A DNA stretch of 5,968 nt from Puniceicoccales bacterium (lineage in GTDB: Bacteria; Verrucomicrobiota; Verrucomicrobiia; Opitutales; JAIRKQ01), in NCBI GenBank assembly GCA_031258795.1, contig JAIRMI010000069.1:1-5968 (forward strand). Direction: 5' to 3'. The translations under genes were made by a program, and so were the position numbers. Below, piece by piece: positions 1 through 5,165 of this stretch; position 1 is the stretch's first letter; each line of letters opens with the position of its first letter. The notes below the pieces were generated by a model. It had not been told where the DNA came from. It made no database searches and saw nothing but the letters and a program-made list of their open reading frames with translations.

Positions 1-131
1 ACCCTGCGATCTCGGGAAGTATAGGCTTTTGTCGTCCAAAAGCTTCCTATTTTATCAACCATATAGTATAGTCGAATCTCGACTTTCAGTTTGCCATCAT
101 AACGCCAAGCTCATTCTTATGAGTCCTGGCC
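1..131. other. Left-edge region, no gene identified
   Basis: This stretch lies downstream of the YidD-M24 stop codon. On the minus strand an ATG at 62-60 opens a frame (begins MVDKIGSFW) that stays open for 20 codons to the edge. It has no convincing Shine-Dalgarno sequence and I do not recognise it; it does not look like the start of YidC, which often follows yidD. On the plus strand a stop-free frame runs from position 2 to a TAA at 191-193, but its end is antisense to the peptidase gene. Either could be the edge of a real neighbour, but the sequence alone does not settle it. Confidence 0.3.
23..45. repeat. Hairpin-forming inverted repeat
   Basis: GCTTTTG (25-31) and CAAAAGC (37-43) form a perfect 7-bp stem around a 5-base loop. 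It is extended by one G-T wobble and one A-T pair to 23-45. It lies about 90 bp beyond the stop of the YidD-M24 gene and could stop its transcription. However, the minus-strand flank lacks the run of T expected of an intrinsic terminator, so a terminator role is only a possibility. Confidence 0.3.
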
Positions 132-1562
132 CTAGTTCACCACCCAGTCGTAGGAAATTTGTTCGGATAATTTTTCATAACTTTCGTCGGTAATAAGGAA
201 ATTATCCTCGATGCGCACCCCGCCAGTTCCCGGATAATACAGACCCGGTTCGAGGGTGATTACATTGCCGCTCTTTAATACCGTTTCATTGTCTGAAATA
301 AATGGCTCTTCGTGTATTTCAAGCCCAAATCCGTGGCCGAGGGAGTGGAACATTCCATAGGGGATGGATGCCGCCTTGTCTGTTTTGTAATTTTTCGATT
401 CGAGAAACTTCAGAGTGTTGCTCATTAATTCTGAGCAGATAACGTTGGGCTTCAAGTCCATGTGGGCCACTTCCTGCGCAGCCTTGACACTTTCGTACAT
501 GTTTATTTGTGCTTCCGTGGGTGTCCCTCGCAGAAATGTTCGAGTTATGTCACCGTAGTACCCCGACGTTCTATGAAATGGAAACAAGTCTACGACGATA
601 AATTCATTGGCACAAATGGGGCCATATCCCTGGCAATGCGGATCTGCAGATTGGCGCCCGCAGGCCACAATAGTATTTTCGGCCAAACAACCTTTGGAAT
701 AGCAATATTTTTCAATTTCCCCACGGATAAATTCGGAAGTCAGCTCCGAGCCTTGAAATTCAAGAATGCCCCGTTTCCCTATTTTAGATTGGTGCAAGAT
801 TTTCCTAACTTCCTTGAAGCATCCGTTCACGACGGAAAGCACTTCTCTAATGTACTCCACTTCACGTTCAGATTTAATCGAGCGTTCCGCCAGTGTGTCA
901 TGGGGATCGACAATGAGTTTAAAGCCTTTTGCTGACAAATCAAAACCTAACCAAAAGGGAAAATTTCTATGGACCGCAACTTTCTTTTTCCCTGTTACAT
1001 GTTTAACAAATTTTGCTACTAGCTCACCAAGTTTGGGCTTTTTGCCGATTTTTAATCCTTCGAGTGCCACAACTTCAGTTACCCTTGATTCATTCTTCAG
1101 TCGGTTTATTTCCAAAGCATGTGCCAAAATGGTTAGCTCCGTCGTCTGCTTTATCACAGCTATGTCGCTTTCGACGGTGCAGCCAAGCAGATATTTCAAA
1201 TTTTTATCTGCCTTGGTATTTGAAAAATATAATTTCGGAAGGTTTTCACTTTCTTCTCCGTCGGAGGATGGTTGAGGCCGGGAAAATGGTTGACATTTCA
1301 TCAATCGCCTGATCGTCAAAAGCGTAGCTTTGAAAAAATTATGGGTTGCGTACATTTGTTTGGCGTACTGTGAGCACGTCGGTCTAAACCTGCACTGACA
1401 CAGCGTACCAAAGAGGCAGATTTTGAGAGGGGAAAGCACAACTTGATAAAATTTTATTAGCAATAGTGCAATGCTCCGCGCTGTCCTATCAAGGACAGCG
1501 AAGATTTTCATCGGGAAGGGAATAATTTTTTGACATCTGCTCATAAATCTTTGTCGCTCCAT
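132..1562 (-). CDS. YidD domain fused to M24 family metallopeptidase (Xaa-Pro aminopeptidase-like)
   Basis: This is one uninterrupted 476-codon frame with two domains. Residues about 30-93 are YidD, the small membrane-associated factor that helps insert and fold inner-membrane proteins with YidC. It shows KFYQVVLSPL (37-46), CRFRPTCSQYA (57-67) and RRLMKCQPF (85-93). A short acidic linker (about 97-108) leads to an M24B 'pita-bread' peptidase, from about 110 to the end. All five expected metal ligands are visible: D325 (VVDLFP), D338 (YYGDITRTF), H410 (SLGHGFG), E438 (TLEPGLYY) and E452 (VRIEDNF). It is therefore probably an active dinuclear-metal aminopeptidase or prolidase acting on X-Pro bonds. 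No ATG, GTG or TTG start that would separate the halves is seen between the YidD end and the LYFSNTKADKN stretch; a TTG at residue 122 lies inside the peptidase N-domain. The start is uncertain: Met1 (1562) overlaps rnpA by 74 bp, Met7 (1544) has GGAG 12 bases upstream, and Met18 (1511) gives the most YidD-like length. No separate yidD or yidC is seen nearby. Confidence 0.9.
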   Translation of the reverse strand: MERQRFMSRCQKIIPFPMKIFAVLDRTARSIALLLIKFYQVVLSPLKICLFGTLCQCRFRPTCSQYAKQMYATHNFFKATLLTIRRLMKCQPFSRPQPSSDGEESENLPKLYFSNTKADKNLKYLLGCTVESDIAVIKQTTELTILAHALEINRLKNESRVTEVVALEGLKIGKKPKLGELVAKFVKHVTGKKKVAVHRNFPFWLGFDLSAKGFKLIVDPHDTLAERSIKSEREVEYIREVLSVVNGCFKEVRKILHQSKIGKRGILEFQGSELTSEFIRGEIEKYCYSKGCLAENTIVACGRQSADPHCQGYGPICANEFIVVDLFPFHRTSGYYGDITRTFLRGTPTEAQINMYESVKAAQEVAHMDLKPNVICSELMSNTLKFLESKNYKTDKAASIPYGMFHSLGHGFGLEIHEEPFISDNETVLKSGNVITLEPGLYYPGTGGVRIEDNFLITDESYEKLSEQISYDWVVN

Positions 1563-1881
1563 TTAACAATTCGGATTCAATTTTTTCGTAGTGAGCTTGC
1601 CCGATCGGCCGCTTGGCTATTACCAAGTAATTGTAGCATTCCCCTCGTTTTTGCAATTTTTTTCGAAAAATTTCCCGCACAACTCGCCGTACCCGATTGC
1701 GCACAACGGCATTGCCAACTTTTTTCGAAACTATGACCCCAAGCCTACTGATATCTTGGCCACTGTCCAAAATTTTCAGCGTAAAAAGCTCAGAATTAAA
1801 CCAAAATGCATCGCACGATCGAAACTTTGCAAATTCAGATGATGAACGAATGCGCTGACTGCGGAATAGACGTTCTCCCAC
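1489..1881 (-). CDS. rnpA: Ribonuclease P protein component
   Basis: This is the protein subunit of RNase P. It binds the catalytic RNA and the 5' leader of precursor tRNA, so the leader can be cut off in the cytoplasm. The 130-residue length is normal for the family. The diagnostic block is RLGVIVSKKVGNAVVRNRVR (46-65) continuing RVVREIFR, which carries the conserved basic RNR helix. It is preceded by the usual RSSSEFAKF segment and followed by YLVIAKRP. The start is a GTG one base after the rpmH stop codon. An ATG that overlaps the stop (TAATG) is out of frame, and an in-frame stop lies just upstream of the GTG, so GTG is the only reasonable choice. No Shine-Dalgarno is visible, which suggests translational coupling to rpmH. 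The 3' end overlaps the YidD-M24 gene by 23 to 74 bp depending on that gene's start. Confidence 0.96.
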   Translation of the reverse strand: MGERLFRSQRIRSSSEFAKFRSCDAFWFNSELFTLKILDSGQDISRLGVIVSKKVGNAVVRNRVRRVVREIFRKKLQKRGECYNYLVIAKRPIGQAHYEKIESELLNGATKIYEQMSKNYSLPDENLRCP

Positions 1882-1882
1882 A

Positions 1883-2032
1883 TTATTTTACAAAGGCATG
1901 CTCGCAAATTTTATACCTGCCCTTGGCTCTGCGTGAGGAAAGCACTGCCCTTCCTCCACGCGTGGCCATGCGTGCACGGAACCCACATTTGCGAATTCTC
2001 TTTATTTTTGATGGATGATATGATGGTTTCAT
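1883..2032 (-). CDS. rpmH: 50S ribosomal protein L34
   Basis: A 49-residue, highly basic protein starting MKPSYHPSKIKRIRK, with the family core GFRARMATRGGRAVLSSRRAKGR. L34 is a small structural protein of the large ribosomal subunit, and 44-50 residues is its usual length. The C-terminal tail YKICEHAFVK is slightly longer and less basic than in E. coli L34. It is the first gene of the classic rpmH-rnpA-yidD order, which strongly supports the call. The ATG at 2032-2030 has no Shine-Dalgarno; instead CCTCCT stands where one would be. The upstream gap to the kinase-like gene is 63 bp and lacks a clear terminator, so read-through from upstream is possible. dnaA and an origin, often next to rpmH, are not seen here. 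Confidence 0.95.
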   Translation of the reverse strand: MKPSYHPSKIKRIRKCGFRARMATRGGRAVLSSRRAKGRYKICEHAFVK

Positions 2033-2033
2033 T

Positions 2034-2061
2034 TGAATCTAGGAGGTTACATCTATGAGGT
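2034..2061 (-). repeat. Imperfect 14-bp tandem repeat before rpmH, containing CCTCCT
   Basis: Two 14-bp units (2034-2047 and 2048-2061 on the plus strand) agree at 11 of 14 positions. On the minus strand each unit begins ACCTC and includes TAGAT. The unit nearer rpmH ends directly before its ATG and puts CCTCCT 8 bases upstream, the complement of a consensus Shine-Dalgarno sequence. A perfect 10-bp palindrome, GTAAATTTAC, follows at 2060-2069. These could be leader elements controlling L34 synthesis, or chance. Confidence 0.35.
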
Positions 2062-2095
2062 AAATTTACAACTTCCTTTTTTTAAAAAGTTCTCA

Positions 2096-2953
2096 TCAAC
2101 GTGACAGCGTTCTGTATACCCTATTGCGGACGGTTTCCATATCGCCTTCCGCACTGATCTCGCAATACTCAGGCATGTCACTCAGTACCGCTAAACAATC
2201 CCGCATTTTGTCCACATAGGTTTGGTAGCGAAACTTAGCCGTGTTTTTATCCAAATCAGTTTCACGAACGGGAATTTTTGTCCCAGATTCGGAACCGGAA
2301 CTTTCGATAAGCTTATTGTGTTCCACGGCATCCTGACCGCGCTTTAGCTGCCTTGCCACACTTGTTTTACACGAAACTGTGAAATTTATGACCTTAAAAG
2401 AGCAGGGTTGGTTACTTTCATCCCTCTTAAGTTCTTCGGCTAAAAGCTTCAACCACATGGCTTGGATACGCGTACGGGGGAACCCATCAACCACCACTCC
2501 ATTTGCATATTCGCGGTGCAGCAATTCTTTGAATACAACCGCCACAACCCTTTCGTCGCTTACTAAATTTCCCGAAGCCTTAATTATCCTGTCTTCAGGA
2601 GTGTTTAGCAAAGAACTGACCTCTATGGGATTGCTGGAAATTTCCATTATGCGCATAACGCTGGCCGTATTTGTCCCTTTGCCGGATCCCGGCGCACCGC
2701 TCAGCCAAACTATCTTAGTTGGAAATTTTTTGCGTTTTATTTTATCTTTTGCGGATAGTACGTTCCATACATTATCAAAGATTTCACGTGCCCGCTCTTC
2801 ATCACTAATTTCCATCGAACTGCCTATTTTATCATGAGTAGATGCAGAAGAGACATGCGCTTTCGCATCCGTATTCGCATCGAATTTTCCGGCAAAAAGA
2901 CATACTTGGTGGCAAAATACACATAAACTAAGGAGCAGATAAACCCTTTTCAC
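2096..2953 (-). CDS. Adenylate-kinase-like nucleoside monophosphate kinase with N-terminal signal-like segment
   Basis: A 285-residue P-loop protein of the adenylate kinase superfamily, whose members move phosphate between ATP and a nucleoside monophosphate. The Walker A loop is GAPGSGKGT (86-94), and the NMP-binding region includes SSLLNTPEDR (113-122). The family signature DGFPRT is at 156-161, followed by IQAMWLKLL. The region around RQLKRG (201-206) stands where the LID arginines lie; no zinc-finger LID is visible. The C-terminal part, from RYQTY (242), fits the last helices. Residues 1-22 (two basic residues, a leucine-rich stretch, then LFAG) look like a signal peptide or membrane anchor; there is no clean lipobox. 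A flexible S/T/A/D-rich spacer (about 24-46) precedes the fold. The GTG start is supported by GAAGG seven bases upstream; Met47 would give a cytosolic form. It follows glgC by 46 bp, probably in one operon. The fold is clear; substrate and cellular location are not. Confidence 0.85.
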   Translation of the reverse strand: MKRVYLLLSLCVFCHQVCLFAGKFDANTDAKAHVSSASTHDKIGSSMEISDEERAREIFDNVWNVLSAKDKIKRKKFPTKIVWLSGAPGSGKGTNTASVMRIMEISSNPIEVSSLLNTPEDRIIKASGNLVSDERVVAVVFKELLHREYANGVVVDGFPRTRIQAMWLKLLAEELKRDESNQPCSFKVINFTVSCKTSVARQLKRGQDAVEHNKLIESSGSESGTKIPVRETDLDKNTAKFRYQTYVDKMRDCLAVLSDMPEYCEISAEGDMETVRNRVYRTLSR

Positions 2954-2960
2954 TTCAACG

Positions 2961-2965
2961 CCTTC
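2961..2965 (-). promoter_or_regulatory. Ribosome binding site supporting the GTG start of the kinase-like gene
   Basis: On the minus strand GAAGG is followed by seven bases and then GTG at 2953-2951. This is the clearest Shine-Dalgarno upstream of any gene in the window. It matters because it places translation before the hydrophobic N-terminal segment rather than at Met47. Confidence 0.6.
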
Positions 2966-2999
2966 ATAGGCAGTGAAAATTTCAAGTCAATCTGTTTTT

Positions 3000-4271
3000 T
3001 TAAAATATTGTATTGTCCTTTATTACTGTTTCGTTTGTTACACACAGAATCCCATCTTTAACACAAAGACCATCATTTTCATATCCATTCGGTTTCCCAT
3101 CAGGAGAAAGGTAAACATTTTTCCCAATGCGCACATTTTTATCTAAAATTGCTCTTTTTATGACACTGTTCTCTCCAACGCCGAGCCCAATTTCATTTGG
3201 GGTAATATCGCTGGGATCAAAGTAATCCGCACCAAACATGAGAACGTTTTCTAAGTAAGCATTTTTCCTAATGACGGAACGCAGACCGACTACGCACCTG
3301 TTCAGAGCAGCTTCGGTTATTATGCACCCGTCAGACAGAAGAGTATTTTCTATCCTACTGCTGTTCACTTTGCAAGCGGGCAAGTATCTCGCACAGGTGT
3401 AAATTGGATTTTTTGCATCGAAGAAATCGAACTCGGGAACAACATTCGTTAGCATAAGGTTTGTATCAAAGAATGATAGAACCGTTCCGATGTCTTCCCA
3501 AAAACCATCGAATATGTACCCGAACATCCTGTATTTATGGACCATATTTGGTATTATATCTTTTCCAAAATCGCTGCCATTGTCCAAGGTCAAAACTTCT
3601 TTCAATACCCTTGCTGTAAAAACGTAGATTCCCATGGAGGCGAGATACATATTGGAAGAACCTTTGTTTTTGAATAAATGTCTCAGGGAAAAAGGTATTT
3701 CGAAACCCTCAGTCTGGCTTTTATCCTGGGGCTTCTCCACGAAGTTATTGATGCTAAAATTTTCATCGAGAGCCATTATTCCAAAGGAAGGAATTTTATA
3801 CTCCGGAATCGGTTTGGCCGAAATTGTAGCATCCGCTTTTAGGTTCACGTGGTGCTGTACCAGGTCAGACAGATCCATTCGATACAGCTGATCTCCGGAC
3901 AAAATTAGAACGACATCTTCATCGTTCATTGCAATGTATTGGAGGTTTTTGCGAACGGCATCGGCGTTCCCCACATACCAATGTTCTCCCGCTGAGCTTG
4001 TTTGTTCAGCGGAAAAAATGTCGATAATGCCATCGCTGAAATTGTCAAAGCGGTAGGTGTGCTCAATGTGCCTGTGTAGTGATCTCGTTTGAAATTGTGT
4101 GAGAATGTATATTTTATTGAATAAGGAATTCAGGCAATTGCTTATGGGAATGTCAACAAGCCTATATTTTCCGGCTAGGGGAACAGCCGGCTTGCAACGT
4201 GTTTTGGTTAAAGGATATAGCCTATCGCCGCGACCTCCACCCATAATTATGCAATACACGTTTAGCTTCAT
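3000..4271 (-). CDS. glgC: Glucose-1-phosphate adenylyltransferase (ADP-glucose pyrophosphorylase)
   Basis: Makes ADP-glucose and pyrophosphate from ATP and glucose 1-phosphate, the regulated first committed step of bacterial glycogen synthesis in the cytoplasm. The 423-residue length is normal. The N-terminal nucleotidyltransferase domain has GGGRGDRLYPLTKTRCKPAV (11-30), GKYRLVDIPISNC (34-46), SGDQLYRMD (125-133) and FVEKP (177-181); Lys180 matches the glucose-1-phosphate lysine. DFGKDIIP (234-241) and WEDIGT (258-263) complete the domain. From about 295 the C-terminal part is the left-handed beta-helix typical of the allosteric domain. By eye, the E. coli activator lysine K39 aligns with Thr24, so activation by fructose 1,6-bisphosphate may differ. 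ATG is chosen because MKLNVYCIIMGGG matches the usual short lead; AAAGG touches the ATG, too close for a good ribosome site. No other glg genes are in view. The kinase-like gene follows 46 bp downstream. Confidence 0.95.
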   Translation of the reverse strand: MKLNVYCIIMGGGRGDRLYPLTKTRCKPAVPLAGKYRLVDIPISNCLNSLFNKIYILTQFQTRSLHRHIEHTYRFDNFSDGIIDIFSAEQTSSAGEHWYVGNADAVRKNLQYIAMNDEDVVLILSGDQLYRMDLSDLVQHHVNLKADATISAKPIPEYKIPSFGIMALDENFSINNFVEKPQDKSQTEGFEIPFSLRHLFKNKGSSNMYLASMGIYVFTARVLKEVLTLDNGSDFGKDIIPNMVHKYRMFGYIFDGFWEDIGTVLSFFDTNLMLTNVVPEFDFFDAKNPIYTCARYLPACKVNSSRIENTLLSDGCIITEAALNRCVVGLRSVIRKNAYLENVLMFGADYFDPSDITPNEIGLGVGENSVIKRAILDKNVRIGKNVYLSPDGKPNGYENDGLCVKDGILCVTNETVIKDNTIF

Positions 4272-4368
4272 CCTTTGACGGAGAGCCTACAAATTTTCAA
4301 AGAAAAGTCAATTAAACTAAGGCCTAAATAAAATTTTATCAAAGAGCGAAATATAAAAGTAATCCATT

Positions 4369-4396
4369 ATTTTAGCAGTAATCGAACTTCAAACAA
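4369..4396 (-). promoter_or_regulatory. Candidate promoter for glgC (extended -10)
   Basis: On the minus strand, TAAAAT (4374-4369) is preceded by TGC, giving an extended -10 of the TGnTAAAAT type. A weak -35-like TTGTTT (4396-4391) lies 16 bases upstream. It would start transcription about 90 bp before the glgC ATG. The surrounding sequence is AT-rich, so chance matches are easy. Confidence 0.35.
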
Positions 4397-4430
4397 AAGT
4401 TAAAATAATTTTCACTTAGCATATTTGGCA

Positions 4431-4448
4431 ATATTCGAAATATTCGAA
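4431..4448. repeat. Tandem 9-bp repeat with nested TTCGAA palindromes
   Basis: ATATTCGAA occurs twice head to tail, each copy carrying the 6-bp palindrome TTCGAA. The flanks also make AATATT-CGA-AATATT (4430-4444), a symmetric element. The spacing of nine bases between palindrome centres is just under one helical turn. It lies about 160 bp upstream of glgC and 45 bp downstream of the unknown gene, so a protein-binding site is possible. Confidence 0.5.
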
Positions 4449-4492
4449 ATTTGACTCGTTTCCATCACTGGGCTGGCGATAATATTTTGCCT

Positions 4493-5011
4493 TTATTCCC
4501 GATCTTGGCTTTCTCTGGTTGAGGCCAAACGGTCATTGTACTCGTTGAATCTCCTGGCAACTTCCCCCATGATATCGTATACTTGATCGAAATCGCATTC
4601 TCCCGACTTTTCTCCTAAAATCGATGCTAGTGTGGCAACTAAGTTATTATGCGCCAAATAATATCCGTCGAATGCGGCAGTGGCTACCATGTTATCAAAC
4701 ATTTTGACCCCACAATCAAAGCCCTCTTTGCCACCTATAACTTCTTCCACTAACCATCCCAAATGCCACATGGCGCCACCAACTTGGAGCAAGTCAAACA
4801 CGAATTCTTGCTCATCCTCCACCTTTGCTCTTATAACTCTTTTTTCAACGCATTGCCTGTATTTCTTTTTCCCTTCTTCCGTTTTTAAGTCGAATTCAAA
4901 GTGCTTCCATTTTTCTTTTATGTCCACACCAAACCTCCCAAATGACCACTCCAAAAACTTTTCTTCAAATTCTTGTTCTTTTGGAACACTATCCATATTT
5001 AGATTATCCAT
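4493..5011 (-). CDS. Hypothetical protein of unknown family (172 residues)
   Basis: I do not recognise this protein. It is acidic and rich in Glu, Lys, Phe and Trp, with a strongly charged first half (for example KEQEFEEKFLEW at 11-22 and TEEGKKKYRQ at 44-53). A more hydrophobic middle (FVFDLLQVGGAMWHLGWLVE, about 70-89) has glycines and tryptophans but is not a clear membrane span. The overall look is soluble and mostly helical, with no signal peptide, metal motif or P-loop. The ATG at 5011 follows AGGA very closely; Met6 is an alternative start without any ribosome site. It is flanked by AT-rich gaps on both sides and so is probably transcribed alone, divergently from the transporter. A real gene is favoured by the long frame with a protein-like composition; the opposite frame (4680-5030) reads as Ser/Pro/Asn-rich low complexity. 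Confidence 0.7.
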   Translation of the reverse strand: MDNLNMDSVPKEQEFEEKFLEWSFGRFGVDIKEKWKHFEFDLKTEEGKKKYRQCVEKRVIRAKVEDEQEFVFDLLQVGGAMWHLGWLVEEVIGGKEGFDCGVKMFDNMVATAAFDGYYLAHNNLVATLASILGEKSGECDFDQVYDIMGEVARRFNEYNDRLASTRESQDRE

Positions 5012-5165
5012 TTCCTATTCTTTGATTTAGCTTGCGAAGGTTGTCAATAACAAAATGATATTATGGTAGAAATATTGCCACACACTTTTTTACCGAAATA
5101 TTTTATCGCTAAAATTAAATAAAATTTATTGCAATTCGCGTGAAAAACAATCAGTGTATAGCTTA
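5012..5165. other. Divergent AT-rich intergenic region
   Basis: These 154 bp separate the minus-strand unknown gene from the plus-strand transporter and must hold promoters for at least one of them. A perfect TTGACA lies on the minus strand at 5047-5042, but no good -10 follows at 16-18 bases. On the plus strand TTGCAA (5129-5134) and TGTATA (5155-5160) are 20 bases apart, which is too wide. TAAAAT occurs at 5110 and 5120. No promoter is assigned with confidence. Confidence 0.5.

Larger units (their letters stand above)
4272..4492. other. AT-rich intergenic region upstream of glgC
   Basis: This 221-bp gap between the unknown 172-residue gene and glgC has no convincing open frame and no recognisable RNA gene. 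It holds a tandem repeat at 4431-4448 and the candidate glgC promoter at 4369-4396. No GC-rich stem followed by a T run is seen behind the 172-residue gene. Confidence 0.6.

Noticed and set aside
71..83. Small hairpin GTCGA-ATC-TCGAC
   Set aside because: Five base pairs with a three-base loop and no T run on either strand; too weak to call a terminator.
462..1312. Three overlapping plus-strand open frames (462-935, 766-1275, 1013-1312)
   Set aside because: They are antisense to the YidD-M24 gene, whose motifs and catalytic residues are unmistakable, and their translations resemble no family.
1530..2018. Plus-strand frames opposite rnpA and rpmH (1530-1736, 1591-1842, 1806-2018)
   Set aside because: They are shadows of the conserved rnpA and rpmH genes, with no ribosome sites or protein features.
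2041..2063. Perfect AGGAGG followed by a two-codon frame ATG-AGG-TAA on the plus strand
   Set aside because: Not called as a gene: no downstream plus-strand gene exists and two codons cannot be supported as a product. It is kept only as part of the rpmH leader observation.
2379..3891. Plus-strand frames 2379-2837 and 3634-3891
   Set aside because: They are antisense to the kinase-like gene and glgC respectively, with no recognisable domains.
4325..4342. AATAAAATTTTATCAA shared with the complement of the yidD region near 1441-1457
   Set aside because: It is an AT-only near-palindrome, and in yidD it simply encodes conserved residues (IKFYQ). Chance recurrence in AT-rich DNA is likely.
4680..5030. 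Plus-strand 116-codon frame opposite the unknown gene
   Set aside because: Its Ser/Pro/Asn/Phe-rich low-complexity translation is typical of the complement of a Glu/Lys-rich coding sequence. The minus frame is longer and more protein-like.
5042..5047. Perfect TTGACA on the minus strand upstream of the unknown gene
   Set aside because: No acceptable -10 hexamer lies 16-18 bases downstream, so it is not called as a promoter.
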